From contig NZ_LYPC01000014.1 of the NCBI RefSeq assembly GCF_001700435.1, forward strand, positions 1,169,277 through 1,233,276: a stretch of DNA of 64,000 nucleotides, given 5' to 3'. The first letter of the stretch is position 1, and every line of letters begins with the position of its first letter. Below are positions 27,767 to 36,339 of the stretch, piece by piece. Both the position numbers and the translations under genes were made by a program. Source of the stretch: Paenibacillus pectinilyticus (GTDB taxonomy: Bacteria > Bacillota > Bacilli > Paenibacillales > NBRC-103111). The notes under the pieces were generated by a model. It saw nothing but the letters and a program-made list of their open reading frames with translations. It was not told where the DNA came from and did not search any database.

Positions 27767-29518
27767 ATGAATATTAACAAACGCGTCATTTATATCACTT
27801 TTATTAGTGTTATCTTGTTACTGATTACAAATAATTCGTCTTATTATTGGTACATGAAATCATTATTAACCCAAGCACAATCTGACAAAATGGCCTCGAT
27901 GGCCAATCAAATTCGAACGGCGATCGAGCAGTCGAAAGAAGGCGCCTTCTTTGTAGAGGATTTGATCGGTGAACAATTGCGTTCCGCGGCGATGATCGCC
28001 CAAAGTAAGTTAGGTTCTGACATTAATAAGGTCACGAACGGGCAATTGGTGGAACTCGCCAAAGAAACGAATGTCGATGGGTTCTCCCTGATGAAGCGAA
28101 GCGGGAACGGCAATGATATTATGGTTGCTAAGTCTTCCGAGCCCAAAGAACTGCAAATTACAAGCACAATCCCTTTTGGCTATTGGTTTACAGCTTTCGA
28201 TCAGCTCATGACACATCATGAAGTTACGATCCCAGAAGGACAGAAGCTGGCTAATTTCTGGTCTGGCATTTATGAAGTTCCGGCTTCTGGATCAAGCGAT
28301 GTCAGCAAATTTGGCTACTATGATGACGGTTCAACGAATTATATGATTTGTGTGTTCGTGAATGCGGATAAAATTCAACATTTCCAGAAAATAGTCGGTC
28401 CCGAAACGATTTTGAAAAAAACAATTGCGGCTACTCCTGGCATTTTGGAAGTAGCAGGACTGAATGCCGTAACGTTCGGCACGAAGCCGATTGAATATAA
28501 GAGTGCGAGTGGCGAAACGTTTATTTCTGTTTACGACAGTCCAGTTCTATTTGGCAGTAATGAGATGTCCACCTCGGATGATGTTCAATATGTCAAACAA
28601 GCGATCCAGCAGGGAATGCCAGTAAATGTGGTGGAAGATTACCAAGGAATTCCGGTGATGAAGACTTATGTGTATGTCCCTGTTAAAAATAAATTGACCG
28701 AAGTTCAACGTGATGTTCCCTACGTCATTAAGATCGTATCGGATTATCAGTCGACTCAACATACGTTGAAAAAGCAGCTAAATCAGCTGACCTTGCTTAT
28801 TATTCTTTTTACACTGATTAGCTGCGTATGTGTCTATTTCGTATTTCGGTTGGTTTCGAAATCACGGGAGACGGCAGTTCGATCTACGCAAGAGATGTAT
28901 ATTGAAAATATGGACTTGATGTTCGCAACAATTCGCAGTCAGCAGCATGATTTCAATAATCACGTACAAACGATGTACGCGCTGTTGTCCAAGGGGGAAC
29001 TTGCGGATCAAAAACGCTATATGGAAGAATTAATAGAGGAAATTAACGATGTCAATGACATCATTCGAATCGGGCAGCCTGCGATCGCCGCATTGATTCA
29101 AGCGAAAATTGCTCTCGCCATGCGAACCAAAATTCAGTTTACCTATGAGCTCTCGGGGCTTGATGGACTGTCCCTTGGGGTCAGATCGGTTGATCTCGTG
29201 AAAATCATCGGCAATCTCATTGATAATGCGTTTGATGAAGCGAATAAATTTCCGATTGAGGCACGAGAAGTTTCAGTAAATGGTTGGAAGGGGGCGAATC
29301 ATGTGCATATCGCCGTGAGAAATCCTGTGTCCACCGCGTTTGACTTGGAAGATTACACGCAGATGTTCACGATGGGCTATTCGACCAAAGAGGATGGGGA
29401 GCACCAAGGGATTGGCCTCTCTGTCGTAAAGGAACGCATCGAGTACTATCGGGGGACGATCGAGGTTACGATGGAAGAAGGCTTCATCTGCTTCCAAATA
29501 TCGATACCGATGGCATAG
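27767..29518 (+). CDS. Orphan SpoOB/CitA-type sensor histidine kinase
   Basis: 583 residues. An N-terminal membrane segment (8-30), an extracellular sensing region with two acidic Cache-like halves, and a second membrane segment near 343-365 precede the kinase. The phospho-acceptor box is RSQQHDFNNHVQTM (near 395), the SpoOB_a type found in citrate and dicarboxylate sensors, and the ATPase domain has NLIDNAFDEA. Kinases of this class normally sit beside a CitB-type response regulator, but the flanking genes here are GreA and a YdjM-like protein. The partner is therefore elsewhere or the gene is an orphan input. The ribosome binding site is weak and distant (GAGG at 27747). Confidence 0.85.
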   Translation: MNINKRVIYITFISVILLLITNNSSYYWYMKSLLTQAQSDKMASMANQIRTAIEQSKEGAFFVEDLIGEQLRSAAMIAQSKLGSDINKVTNGQLVELAKETNVDGFSLMKRSGNGNDIMVAKSSEPKELQITSTIPFGYWFTAFDQLMTHHEVTIPEGQKLANFWSGIYEVPASGSSDVSKFGYYDDGSTNYMICVFVNADKIQHFQKIVGPETILKKTIAATPGILEVAGLNAVTFGTKPIEYKSASGETFISVYDSPVLFGSNEMSTSDDVQYVKQAIQQGMPVNVVEDYQGIPVMKTYVYVPVKNKLTEVQRDVPYVIKIVSDYQSTQHTLKKQLNQLTLLIILFTLISCVCVYFVFRLVSKSRETAVRSTQEMYIENMDLMFATIRSQQHDFNNHVQTMYALLSKGELADQKRYMEELIEEINDVNDIIRIGQPAIAALIQAKIALAMRTKIQFTYELSGLDGLSLGVRSVDLVKIIGNLIDNAFDEANKFPIEAREVSVNGWKGANHVHIAVRNPVSTAFDLEDYTQMFTMGYSTKEDGEHQGIGLSVVKERIEYYRGTIEVTMEEGFICFQISIPMA

Positions 29519-29530
29519 GTCAACAAATTG

Positions 29531-29568
29531 AAAACCGCTCATCTCCAAGAGGAGAGAGCGGTTTTTTT
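29531..29568 (+). terminator. Terminator after the orphan kinase
   Basis: AAAACCGCTC (29531-29540) pairs with GAGCGGTTTT (29556-29565), with an inner TCTCC/GGAGA stem, and ends in seven T residues. Confidence 0.85.
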
Positions 29569-29593
29569 GGTCATAAGAAAGCTGAGATTCGGT

Positions 29594-30112
29594 CTAAATG
29601 GAGCTATTCCCGATGTACGGCAGTACATATTTCCAAAAAGGGAGCACGAGACAGACCACAAGCAATAACCAGCGAAAAACGGTTTCGCTTGCTGAGCCGG
29701 TATCAATGGCGAGCCATTTCGGAAGTAGGCGAACTCGGAGGGGGATCGGCCATAAGAGCTGAACACCACGATCGTTTAATAGATCAATCAGTGGATGGGA
29801 AGCGTACGACAGAATGAACACCCAGAAGTATAAAGGGGCGAGATGAAGGCTAAGAAAGACGAGCAGCCCCATAAAAAGTAAAGAGTGCGTTAGTGTACGA
29901 TGTTTGATCTTGAGCACATGGAGAAGTGCGGATAAAGGGAAGAGTACCTTGGCCATTGTGGAGCCAGGCTTATCGACATCGGCTAGCGTACCCGCTAAAC
30001 AACCGAGTAAAAGCGCGCTGGCGGCCTCCCATGTAATAAAGCTAATGTCGCCTTGTATAAGCACGATTTCGGCAGCGATCATGCCAGCTGCGCTATGTGT
30101 TTTTTGAAGCAT
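29594..30112 (-). CDS. YdjM-family membrane metal-dependent hydrolase
   Basis: 172 residues with about four membrane spans. Metal-ligand motifs of the family are present: His near the start (KTHSAAG), DVDKPGS, KHRTLTHSLL and ASHPLIDLLNDRGVQLLWP. LexA-regulated YdjM of E. coli belongs here; the biochemical role of the family is unknown, though lipid or membrane hydrolysis is suspected. GGGAAGG precedes the ATG. It is divergent from the rhamnosidase gene and convergent with the orphan kinase. Confidence 0.82.
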   Translation of the reverse strand: MLQKTHSAAGMIAAEIVLIQGDISFITWEAASALLLGCLAGTLADVDKPGSTMAKVLFPLSALLHVLKIKHRTLTHSLLFMGLLVFLSLHLAPLYFWVFILSYASHPLIDLLNDRGVQLLWPIPLRVRLLPKWLAIDTGSASETVFRWLLLVVCLVLPFWKYVLPYIGNSSI

Positions 30113-30202
30113 CCTAAACGCCTTCCCATCTATAAGTAAGGTATAACTTTATACTATTCGAGTTCGAAAGGGAAATTAAGGGGATACAAGGGGAAATGAA
30201 AT

Positions 30203-30239
30203 GTCGTCGTTTTCGACCCTAATAAATGTCGTAATCGAC
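30203..30239. promoter_or_regulatory. Tandem GTCG-CGAC operator-like elements
   Basis: Two related elements lie side by side: AAATGTCG-tcgtttt-CGACCCTAAT and AAATGTCG-taat-CGACCTTAAT. Each is a GTCG/CGAC inverted repeat with the same flanks but different spacing. They are in the divergent region upstream of the rhamnosidase gene and could bind a regulator. The protein is unknown. Confidence 0.4.
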
Positions 30240-30341
30240 CTTAATTTTGAGTGGAAAGATCCTCTACAATAGGACGTAATGGTGCTTAAAAAAGTAACTG
30301 CACCTCACACACGACGGTCCGTGTAATTAGGAGGAGAAGGT

Positions 30342-33032
30342 ATGAGTAACATTCGGATTTCATCTTTACATTGTGAATACAGAACGAATCCCGTAGGATT
30401 GGATACCCCGCAACCTCGATTTACTTGGCAGCTAGAAGCAGATGTCAACGCGGTAAGACAAGCCGCTTATCATATTCAGGTGAGTAGGCAGGCGGACGAC
30501 TTCGAATCCTCCCAATTGGTGTGGGATACAACGCGGAGGGATTCCGATCAATCTGTGCTGATTACCTATGAGGGACTTAAGCTGGAGGCGAGAACGCGTT
30601 ATTATTATCGGATCCAAGTGTGGGATCAGAACGGCGAGGCTTCGCCTTGGAGTGAAATCGCTTACTGGGAAATGGGGCAGCTCAGCGTCTCCGACTGGCA
30701 GGCCGCCTGGATTACACCCGACCCAGCAATGATCGACTCGGACGCGGAGGAAGCTTACTATCTCCGTAAAACCTTCACAACGAGCCAGCCCATTCGAAAA
30801 GCGACTATCTATGCGACAAGTCTTGGTGTTTACGAGCTAGAGCTCAACGGTGCACGTGTTGGGGATTGGGAGCTCACACCTGGCTGGACGAGCTACAAGC
30901 ATCGTGTACAAGTGCAATCTTACGATGTGACGAATATGTTGTGTGCAGATGGGAATCAGACGATCGGGGCTGTATTGGCGAATGGATGGTACAAAGGGAA
31001 TCTGGCATGGGAACATCAACGTCATGTGTTCGGAAGTGTGCGAGCGCTTCTTTTGCAATTACACATCGTCTATGAGGATGGATCAGAAGAAACCGTGCTG
31101 AGTGATACGTCATGGAGAGCTTCGCTCGGAGCTGTTCGAATGTCGGAGTTATATCACGGTGAAGTCTATGATGCTGGATTAGAGATGCAGGGTTGGAGTC
31201 AAAACGATTTTGCGGATACGTCGTGGACGGCTGTAAAGGAACTAGATCATAGCTTGGATATTCTTGTGATGCAAGAGAACGAACCTTCTCGTGTGACGGA
31301 GCTGCTGAAGCCAATCGCTGTGATTGAAACGCCGTTAGGTGAGACTGTGCTTGATTTTGGGCAAAATATGGTCGGACGTGTGCAATTGAAAATCACTTTG
31401 CCCGAGGGGACACGGATCGAGCTGCTTCATGCTGAGGTTCTCGATGCGCAAGGGAATTTCTACGTTGACAACTTACGCTCGGCCAAACAAACGGTAACCT
31501 ATGTATGTCGCGGGAATGGCGAGGAGACGTATGCGCCGCATTTCACGTTCCAAGGCTTCCGGTATGTGAAGGTGAACGGCTGGCCACAAGACATACCATT
31601 CGATAGCACAAGTTTCATTGGGCAAGTCATTCATACGGACATGGTGGCAAAAGGAACCTTCGAATGCTCCCACCCGCTCCTTAATCAGCTGCAAAGCAAT
31701 ATTGTTTGGGGGCAGCGTGGCAATTTCCTTGATGTACCAACAGATTGTCCGCAGCGCGATGAACGGCTCGGTTGGACGGGAGATGCTCAGGTATTCATCC
31801 GCACAGCGGCATTTAATTATGAGGTGGCTCTATTTTTTAGCAAATGGCTGCGCGATTTGAAAGCGGATCAGCGCGAAGATGGCGGCGTGCCTTTCGTTAT
31901 TCCGAATGTGCTTTACGAGAAAGATCATTCCTCTGCTGCGTGGGGGGATGCGGCCGTTATCTGCCCTTGGACACTCTATCAGGTGTATGGGGATAAGCGC
32001 ATTCTGGAAGAGCAGTATGACAGTATGAAGGGCTGGATTCATTATATTCGCGAGCAAGGTGAGAACGAGCACTTGTGGCAAACAGGCTTCCATTTCGGCG
32101 ATTGGCTCGGTCTGGATGCCAAAGAAGGCAGTTATATCGGGGCGACGCCAAAAGATTTAATTGCCACTTGCTTCTATGCATACTCGACATCGTTAGTGGT
32201 GAAAACAGCTGAAGTATTAGGGCGACAGGAAGATGTCGCAACCTATTCAGCGCTTTATGAGCGCATTGTGGATGCTTTCACAGCGGAATTCGTGACGCCT
32301 AGCGGCAGATTGGCAGGGCACACGCAAACAGCGCATGTACTTCCTTTGATGTTTGGTTTGGTAACCGGAAGCACGCGCGAACGCTTAGCCGCGACCCTGG
32401 CTGAATACGTGAAGGAGCAAAAATATCATCTGACGACAGGTTTTGTTGGGACGCCATATTTGTGCCATGTGCTCACAGAGAATGGTTATCATGATATTGC
32501 GGTGAAGCTCGTTCAGCAAGAAGATTATCCATCCTGGATCTATTCCATTCACCAAGGTGCAACGACGATTTGGGAGCATTGGGATGGGATCAAGCCGGAT
32601 GGTACGTTCTGGAGCAGGGATATGAATTCCTATAATCACTATGCCTACGGGGCCATTGGTGATTGGCTCTATCGCAAGGTAGCGGGACTAGACTCCGATG
32701 ATTGCCAGCCAGGGTACAAGCGGGTGCTATTCCGACCGCGTACAGATTCTGCGCTAACTTTTGCCAAAGCGGCTCTTGTTACGAATTATGGGGAAGTTCG
32801 CAGTGAGTGGAAGATAGAGGAGGATGGCGTAGTTCGTTATACGTTCGAGCTTCCGCCAAATACGTCGGGAGATGCCGTCTTGCGAGGAGCGAAGCTCTCT
32901 GAAGTGACATGCAATGGTCAAAAGCTGCGCGATGTACCGGGGGTTGGCGCTGTCTCGGAGACAGATGAGGCTCTCCAAATTGAGCTGGGTTCTGGTGTTT
33001 ATACGCTGGTTGTTGAAGTTTCGAACTCCTAA
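30342..33032 (+). CDS. Alpha-L-rhamnosidase, GH78
   Basis: 896 residues, full length for bacterial GH78 and without a signal peptide, so it acts in the cytosol on imported rhamnosides. The N-terminal fibronectin-like and jelly-roll domains begin with EYRTNPVGLDTPQPRF. The (alpha/alpha)6 barrel carries the general acid Glu in RDERLGWTGDAQ and the second catalytic Glu in TTIWEHWDG. It removes terminal alpha-L-rhamnose from plant or microbial glycans and glycosides. AGGAGGAG precedes the ATG. It stands alone transcriptionally; the nearby YesM/YesN-ABC module at 34537-41292 may import its substrate, which is inference. Confidence 0.92.
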   Translation: MSNIRISSLHCEYRTNPVGLDTPQPRFTWQLEADVNAVRQAAYHIQVSRQADDFESSQLVWDTTRRDSDQSVLITYEGLKLEARTRYYYRIQVWDQNGEASPWSEIAYWEMGQLSVSDWQAAWITPDPAMIDSDAEEAYYLRKTFTTSQPIRKATIYATSLGVYELELNGARVGDWELTPGWTSYKHRVQVQSYDVTNMLCADGNQTIGAVLANGWYKGNLAWEHQRHVFGSVRALLLQLHIVYEDGSEETVLSDTSWRASLGAVRMSELYHGEVYDAGLEMQGWSQNDFADTSWTAVKELDHSLDILVMQENEPSRVTELLKPIAVIETPLGETVLDFGQNMVGRVQLKITLPEGTRIELLHAEVLDAQGNFYVDNLRSAKQTVTYVCRGNGEETYAPHFTFQGFRYVKVNGWPQDIPFDSTSFIGQVIHTDMVAKGTFECSHPLLNQLQSNIVWGQRGNFLDVPTDCPQRDERLGWTGDAQVFIRTAAFNYEVALFFSKWLRDLKADQREDGGVPFVIPNVLYEKDHSSAAWGDAAVICPWTLYQVYGDKRILEEQYDSMKGWIHYIREQGENEHLWQTGFHFGDWLGLDAKEGSYIGATPKDLIATCFYAYSTSLVVKTAEVLGRQEDVATYSALYERIVDAFTAEFVTPSGRLAGHTQTAHVLPLMFGLVTGSTRERLAATLAEYVKEQKYHLTTGFVGTPYLCHVLTENGYHDIAVKLVQQEDYPSWIYSIHQGATTIWEHWDGIKPDGTFWSRDMNSYNHYAYGAIGDWLYRKVAGLDSDDCQPGYKRVLFRPRTDSALTFAKAALVTNYGEVRSEWKIEEDGVVRYTFELPPNTSGDAVLRGAKLSEVTCNGQKLRDVPGVGAVSETDEALQIELGSGVYTLVVEVSNS

Positions 33033-33035
33033 TCT

Positions 33036-33064
33036 TGGTCATTCTAGGTTTATCAGGTATAATA
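33036..33064 (+). promoter_or_regulatory. Promoter of the ComFB-like gene
   Basis: TTGGTC (33036-33041) and TATAAT (33059-33064) are separated by 17 bases, a good sigma-A arrangement located 34 bases before the start codon. Confidence 0.55.
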
Positions 33065-33097
33065 GACCTAATGAAGTTAGTAGAGGGAGAGTTATAG

Positions 33098-33367
33098 ATG
33101 GCTGTCATCAACGCAATGGAAACTGTGGTTACTCATTTATTCGGAGAATTCAAGAAAAACTATGAATTGAAATGCGAATGTCTGACATGCCAAGAAGACA
33201 TTTTGGCCATCGTTCTGAACCGGGTTCCTTCCAGGTATACCTCTAGTGAGAAGGGCCAGCTTTATGTCAAAGGTGAATTCACCAATCAGCAACTGAAATC
33301 GGATGTCATGCGCGAATTAATGGAAGCTGCGAGCTTCGTTGAGCATCACAAACATCATCGTGACTAA
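33098..33367 (+). CDS. ComFB-like late competence protein
   Basis: 89 residues with a Cys cluster (CECLTC), then QEDILAIVLNRVPSRYTSSEKGQLYVK, typical of ComFB-domain proteins. In Bacillus comFB lies in the competence comF operon; here it is free-standing with its own promoter and terminator. Some ComFB-domain proteins are reported to bind cyclic dinucleotides, so a signalling role is possible. AGAGGGAG precedes the ATG. Confidence 0.8.
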   Translation: MAVINAMETVVTHLFGEFKKNYELKCECLTCQEDILAIVLNRVPSRYTSSEKGQLYVKGEFTNQQLKSDVMRELMEAASFVEHHKHHRD

Positions 33368-33380
33368 ATGTAAGTTCAGG

Positions 33381-33411
33381 CAGCAGCTTCCCTAAGAAGC
33401 TGCTGTTTTTT
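33381..33411 (+). terminator. Terminator of the ComFB-like gene
   Basis: A perfect stem CAGCAGCTTC-ccta-GAAGCTGCTG is followed by T6. Confidence 0.9.
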
Positions 33412-33467
33412 GTTGTATGCGGCAGTAGATGCCATGCAGTGGCATTGGGCATATCTTAAGCATGCGC

Positions 33468-33660
33468 GGTGGTCTTAAACCACGGGAAATTGCGTTGCAG
33501 GTGGGATAAGCAAGCTGGCGTGGCTTATCCTGCGAAAATGCAACGTAGACGGCTCCGCATGCAGCAAATAAGCACTCGTGGTGGTCTTAACTTGCGAGAT
33601 AATGCAATTCCAGAAAGAGTAAGCAAACTGTGAGTGCTTATTTTGTGAAATTACACTTGC
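33468..33660. repeat. Pair of degenerate 80-bp hairpin repeats
   Basis: Two imperfect copies begin with GGTGGTCTTAA at 33468 and 33580, 112 bp apart, and share block order across about 80 bp. Copy 1 contains the nested inverted repeats CGTTGCA/TGCAACG and GGATAAGC/GCTTATCC. Copy 2 sits inside AATAAGCACTC/GAGTGCTTATT (33567-33577 and 33632-33642). They lie in a 670-bp non-coding stretch. They resemble a small non-autonomous palindromic element. No ORF is supported. Confidence 0.55.
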
Positions 33661-34050
33661 GCGCACATAGACTGGCCGTAACGTTCAAGTGTTCAAGCTA
33701 GGCGGCTCAATGTGGTCGACAGGAAGTGAATTGGCATTCTGATCACCCTACGAGCATTCTGTTGTAGATACAACAGAATAACCGTAATGCAGCATCTCTT
33801 CTCAGCGAATACCTGCTCCACGCCAAATTTATGTCGAAGCCAGACTAACTTTCAGGCAATCCTCCCCCAACAATAACCATCATCCGCGTGTTTGCGTAAA
33901 ATACGTGTTTTTTCGCGCACGGACTCTACCTGGCTATTAGCTCCAAAACTCCATGAATGCAAATAAAATTACATATTATAGAAAAAAACGATGTATGTCA
34001 TGCAAAAATAATTGCGCTGTTTTCTTATGCGCTTCACGATAAAATAGAGG
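33661..34050. other. Non-coding stretch before the sda unit
   Basis: No gene is supported here. It holds the perfect palindrome listed at 33756-33779 and, at its right end, an AT-rich segment leading into the promoter of the small two-gene unit. Nothing else was recognised. Confidence 0.5.
33756..33779. repeat. Perfect 11-bp-arm palindrome
   Basis: ATTCTGTTGTA-ga-TACAACAGAAT. Arms match perfectly around a two-base centre. There is no T-run, and it is not adjacent to a gene end, so it is more like a protein-binding site or dispersed palindrome than a terminator. Confidence 0.6.
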
Positions 34051-34056
34051 TATAAT
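34051..34056 (+). promoter_or_regulatory. -10 element for the small ORF-sda unit
   Basis: TATAAT lies 33 bases before the GTG of the first small gene. No good -35 is seen at the usual spacing. Confidence 0.4.
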
Positions 34057-34088
34057 TTCCAAATAAATGAAAATCAGGAGGGGTTCGT

Positions 34089-34256
34089 GTGAAATCAGAG
34101 CAGTTTAATGGCATGTTTGATTCGGTGTTAACAGATGTTGTACAGCAGTCTTATGGCAGTATATGCTTACCCTCCGATGAACAAATTCAGCAATCGATGA
34201 AGAAAATGATGTCGATGCTTGAAGAAAACCCGAATTGGTTGTTGCACAATGAATGA
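34089..34256 (+). CDS. Small protein encoded upstream of and overlapping sda
   Basis: 55 residues from GTG 34089, preceded by a very strong AGGAGGGG. It reads MKSEQFNGMFD.. and ends ..ENPNWLLHNE, with an acidic, helical, Met-rich centre (KKMMSML). I do not recognise a family. The stop codon region overlaps the ATG of sda (ATGAATGA), so the two are translated together. The linkage suggests either a role in the same sporulation checkpoint or simply a leader that sets sda translation. Confidence 0.65.
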   Translation: MKSEQFNGMFDSVLTDVVQQSYGSICLPSDEQIQQSMKKMMSMLEENPNWLLHNE

Positions 34257-34419
34257 TCGCGAACATTTCACGTCCATATCCAATGACTCTCTAGTTGATG
34301 CTTATATAAATGCTAGTCGGATGCAATTAAGCAAGGAGTTTCTTACGTTTTTACTAGTAGAAATCCAAGCAAGACAGATCAGCTTCTTCCAAGATAACAG
34401 TCTAGAAAGTACAAGCTAA
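34249..34419 (+). CDS. sda: Sda-type sporulation histidine kinase inhibitor
   Basis: 56 residues from ATG 34249. The core ISNDSLVDAYINASRMQLS followed by KEFLTFLLVEIQ aligns with the helical hairpin of Bacillus Sda (LSDELLIESYFKATEMNLN, RDFIELIENEI). Sda binds sporulation kinases such as KinA and blocks phosphotransfer when DNA replication is disturbed. It overlaps the small upstream gene by 8 bases. I saw no clear DnaA-box cluster upstream, although Bacillus sda is DnaA-controlled. A 10-residue N-terminal and a short C-terminal extension go beyond Bacillus Sda. Confidence 0.82.
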   Translation: MNDREHFTSISNDSLVDAYINASRMQLSKEFLTFLLVEIQARQISFFQDNSLESTS

Positions 34420-34536
34420 TGATCTATGCAGTAAGTATGTTTCAAAAAAGAGACGAATCCTTTACAATGTAACGAACAGGGAACCCTGACGTTAAATAGT
34501 AAGGGATTTTTTGTTTTTCGTAGAAAGGAGGCCGTT

Positions 34537-36336
34537 ATGTCCATACTTCAAAAGTGGAAGTCGGCGAACTGGTTTCGTAATCAACGCATCCGCTATAAAA
34601 TCATTCTTATTTATTTACCGCTCATCTTCGTGCCATTGTTCGTCTTAGGCTTCGTTTCCAACCAAGTGTACACGAATGCCATCGTCAAAAAAACGATCAA
34701 AAATGTGTCGGATAATTCCTCCCTCATCATAACCCGCATCACGGGCATGTTAACGAATGTAGAGAGCTGCGCCAATATGTTGACCATTAATCTCAATAAA
34801 GTAATCGTGGAAGACCAACAGTCCTTAACTGCTCCAGAAACTAGTTTACAAATGTATACACAGATAACGAATCAGCTTAGCTTCGCTTTGCTCGTATTTC
34901 CTGATGTCCAATCTGCGGCATTCATCGATAATAATAATCGGATCTACGGCTCGAACCTGGCTCTAGAGCGTAATAAAGAAGGCATTACTAGCAGTGCGAT
35001 GTTAAAACAAATAGACGCGTCCAGTGGAAATAATATATGGTTCCCCATGCAACGCAGGGATTATTTGACCAATGGTTCAGATGAGACAATCATGACCTTG
35101 GGTAAACGGATCGTTAACATTTACACCGGACAAAAGCTTGGTTTACTCGTCGTGAACATAAAAGAGAGCGCGTTAACCGCAATTTATCAAAAGATCGGCT
35201 CACTTCAAGACGGGAGCTACTTCATTGTCGATGATGAAGCAGTTGTGATCTCTTCTCAGCATGCAGAAGATGTATTACAAGAGGTGGCGAATCCGGACAT
35301 GAAGCGTTGGATCACCTCTAATAAACATATTGTTGGGCCTACTTCTTTTGAGTACGAGAAAACGCTTGTCGTAAGTTCGGAAGTGCCCAGCTTCAACTGG
35401 AAGCTGATTTCGATGGCACCTCTCCAATCCTTAACCGCTGATACGCGTAAAATTACTTTGCTCATCGTTATGCTCGGGATTGTTTGTTTAATTTTCGCAT
35501 TGCTTGGAGCGGGTATGCTTTCACAGCTTATCGCCAAGCCAATTATGGGACTTACGAAATATATGAAAAAAGTCAAAGAAGGATCCCTAGACATCGAATT
35601 TCAAGTAAATTCGGAGGACGAGATCGGGATGCTGGCGACGGGGTTTAATTCGATGATTCGGCGGATTCAAGAGCTGCTCTCGAACATTAATTGGGAGCAG
35701 AAGAAGAAGCGGGAATACGAACTCGCACTCATCCAGGCACAAATTAAGCCGCATTTCCTGTATAACACGCTGGATGTGATCTATACATTGTCCGAGATGG
35801 GACGAACCCGTGATGTGCAGCGGACAACGAAGGCTTTGGCCGATTTCTATCGGGCGGCACTCAGCCAAGGTCGTGAAACGATTACGATTGAAGAAGAAAT
35901 TCGGAATGTGAAAGATTATCTATCCATACAACGTATTCGCTATTCGGATGTATTTACGTTTGAATTGGATATTCAAAATGACGTACTAAGTGGTCAAATT
36001 CCTAAGCTGACGATTCAACCACTTATTGAAAACGCCATCTATCATGGCCTCAAGACCAAAGGAAGTCTGGGACTGTTGACCGTACAAGGTGAAATTGTGG
36101 ATCGTAAAATTAAAATGGTCGTCAGAGATGACGGGGTTGGGATGGACCCAGATCGCTTGAAAGCGATTGTGAAGAAAACCTCATCGCCACAAGAAGCTGT
36201 TGGCTATGGATTCAGGAATGTCAATGATCGTATCCAGCTGTACTATGGCGAGGATTACGGTTTGCAAATTAAAAGTGAGCAGGGGCAAGGCACGGAAGTT
36301 ACTTTATGGCTGCCTTTTCAAAGTGAGGAAGGATAA
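34537..36336 (+). CDS. YesM-family sensor histidine kinase
   Basis: 599 residues. It has an N-terminal membrane segment (about 22-45), an extracellular dCache-type region, a second membrane segment near 305-330, a HAMP domain, the His box AQIKPHFLYNTLDV, and a GHKL ATPase (PLIENAIYHGL, DDGVGMD). AAAGGAGG lies 5 bases before the ATG. It forms a pair with the response regulator 3 bases downstream, next to a complete sugar-binding protein and permease set, and presumably controls that importer. Confidence 0.92.
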   Translation: MSILQKWKSANWFRNQRIRYKIILIYLPLIFVPLFVLGFVSNQVYTNAIVKKTIKNVSDNSSLIITRITGMLTNVESCANMLTINLNKVIVEDQQSLTAPETSLQMYTQITNQLSFALLVFPDVQSAAFIDNNNRIYGSNLALERNKEGITSSAMLKQIDASSGNNIWFPMQRRDYLTNGSDETIMTLGKRIVNIYTGQKLGLLVVNIKESALTAIYQKIGSLQDGSYFIVDDEAVVISSQHAEDVLQEVANPDMKRWITSNKHIVGPTSFEYEKTLVVSSEVPSFNWKLISMAPLQSLTADTRKITLLIVMLGIVCLIFALLGAGMLSQLIAKPIMGLTKYMKKVKEGSLDIEFQVNSEDEIGMLATGFNSMIRRIQELLSNINWEQKKKREYELALIQAQIKPHFLYNTLDVIYTLSEMGRTRDVQRTTKALADFYRAALSQGRETITIEEEIRNVKDYLSIQRIRYSDVFTFELDIQNDVLSGQIPKLTIQPLIENAIYHGLKTKGSLGLLTVQGEIVDRKIKMVVRDDGVGMDPDRLKAIVKKTSSPQEAVGYGFRNVNDRIQLYYGEDYGLQIKSEQGQGTEVTLWLPFQSEEG

Positions 36337-36339
36337 AAC

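Noticed and set aside
33961-34088. DnaA-box cluster controlling sda
   Set aside because: No TTATCCACA-like sequences were found upstream of the unit.
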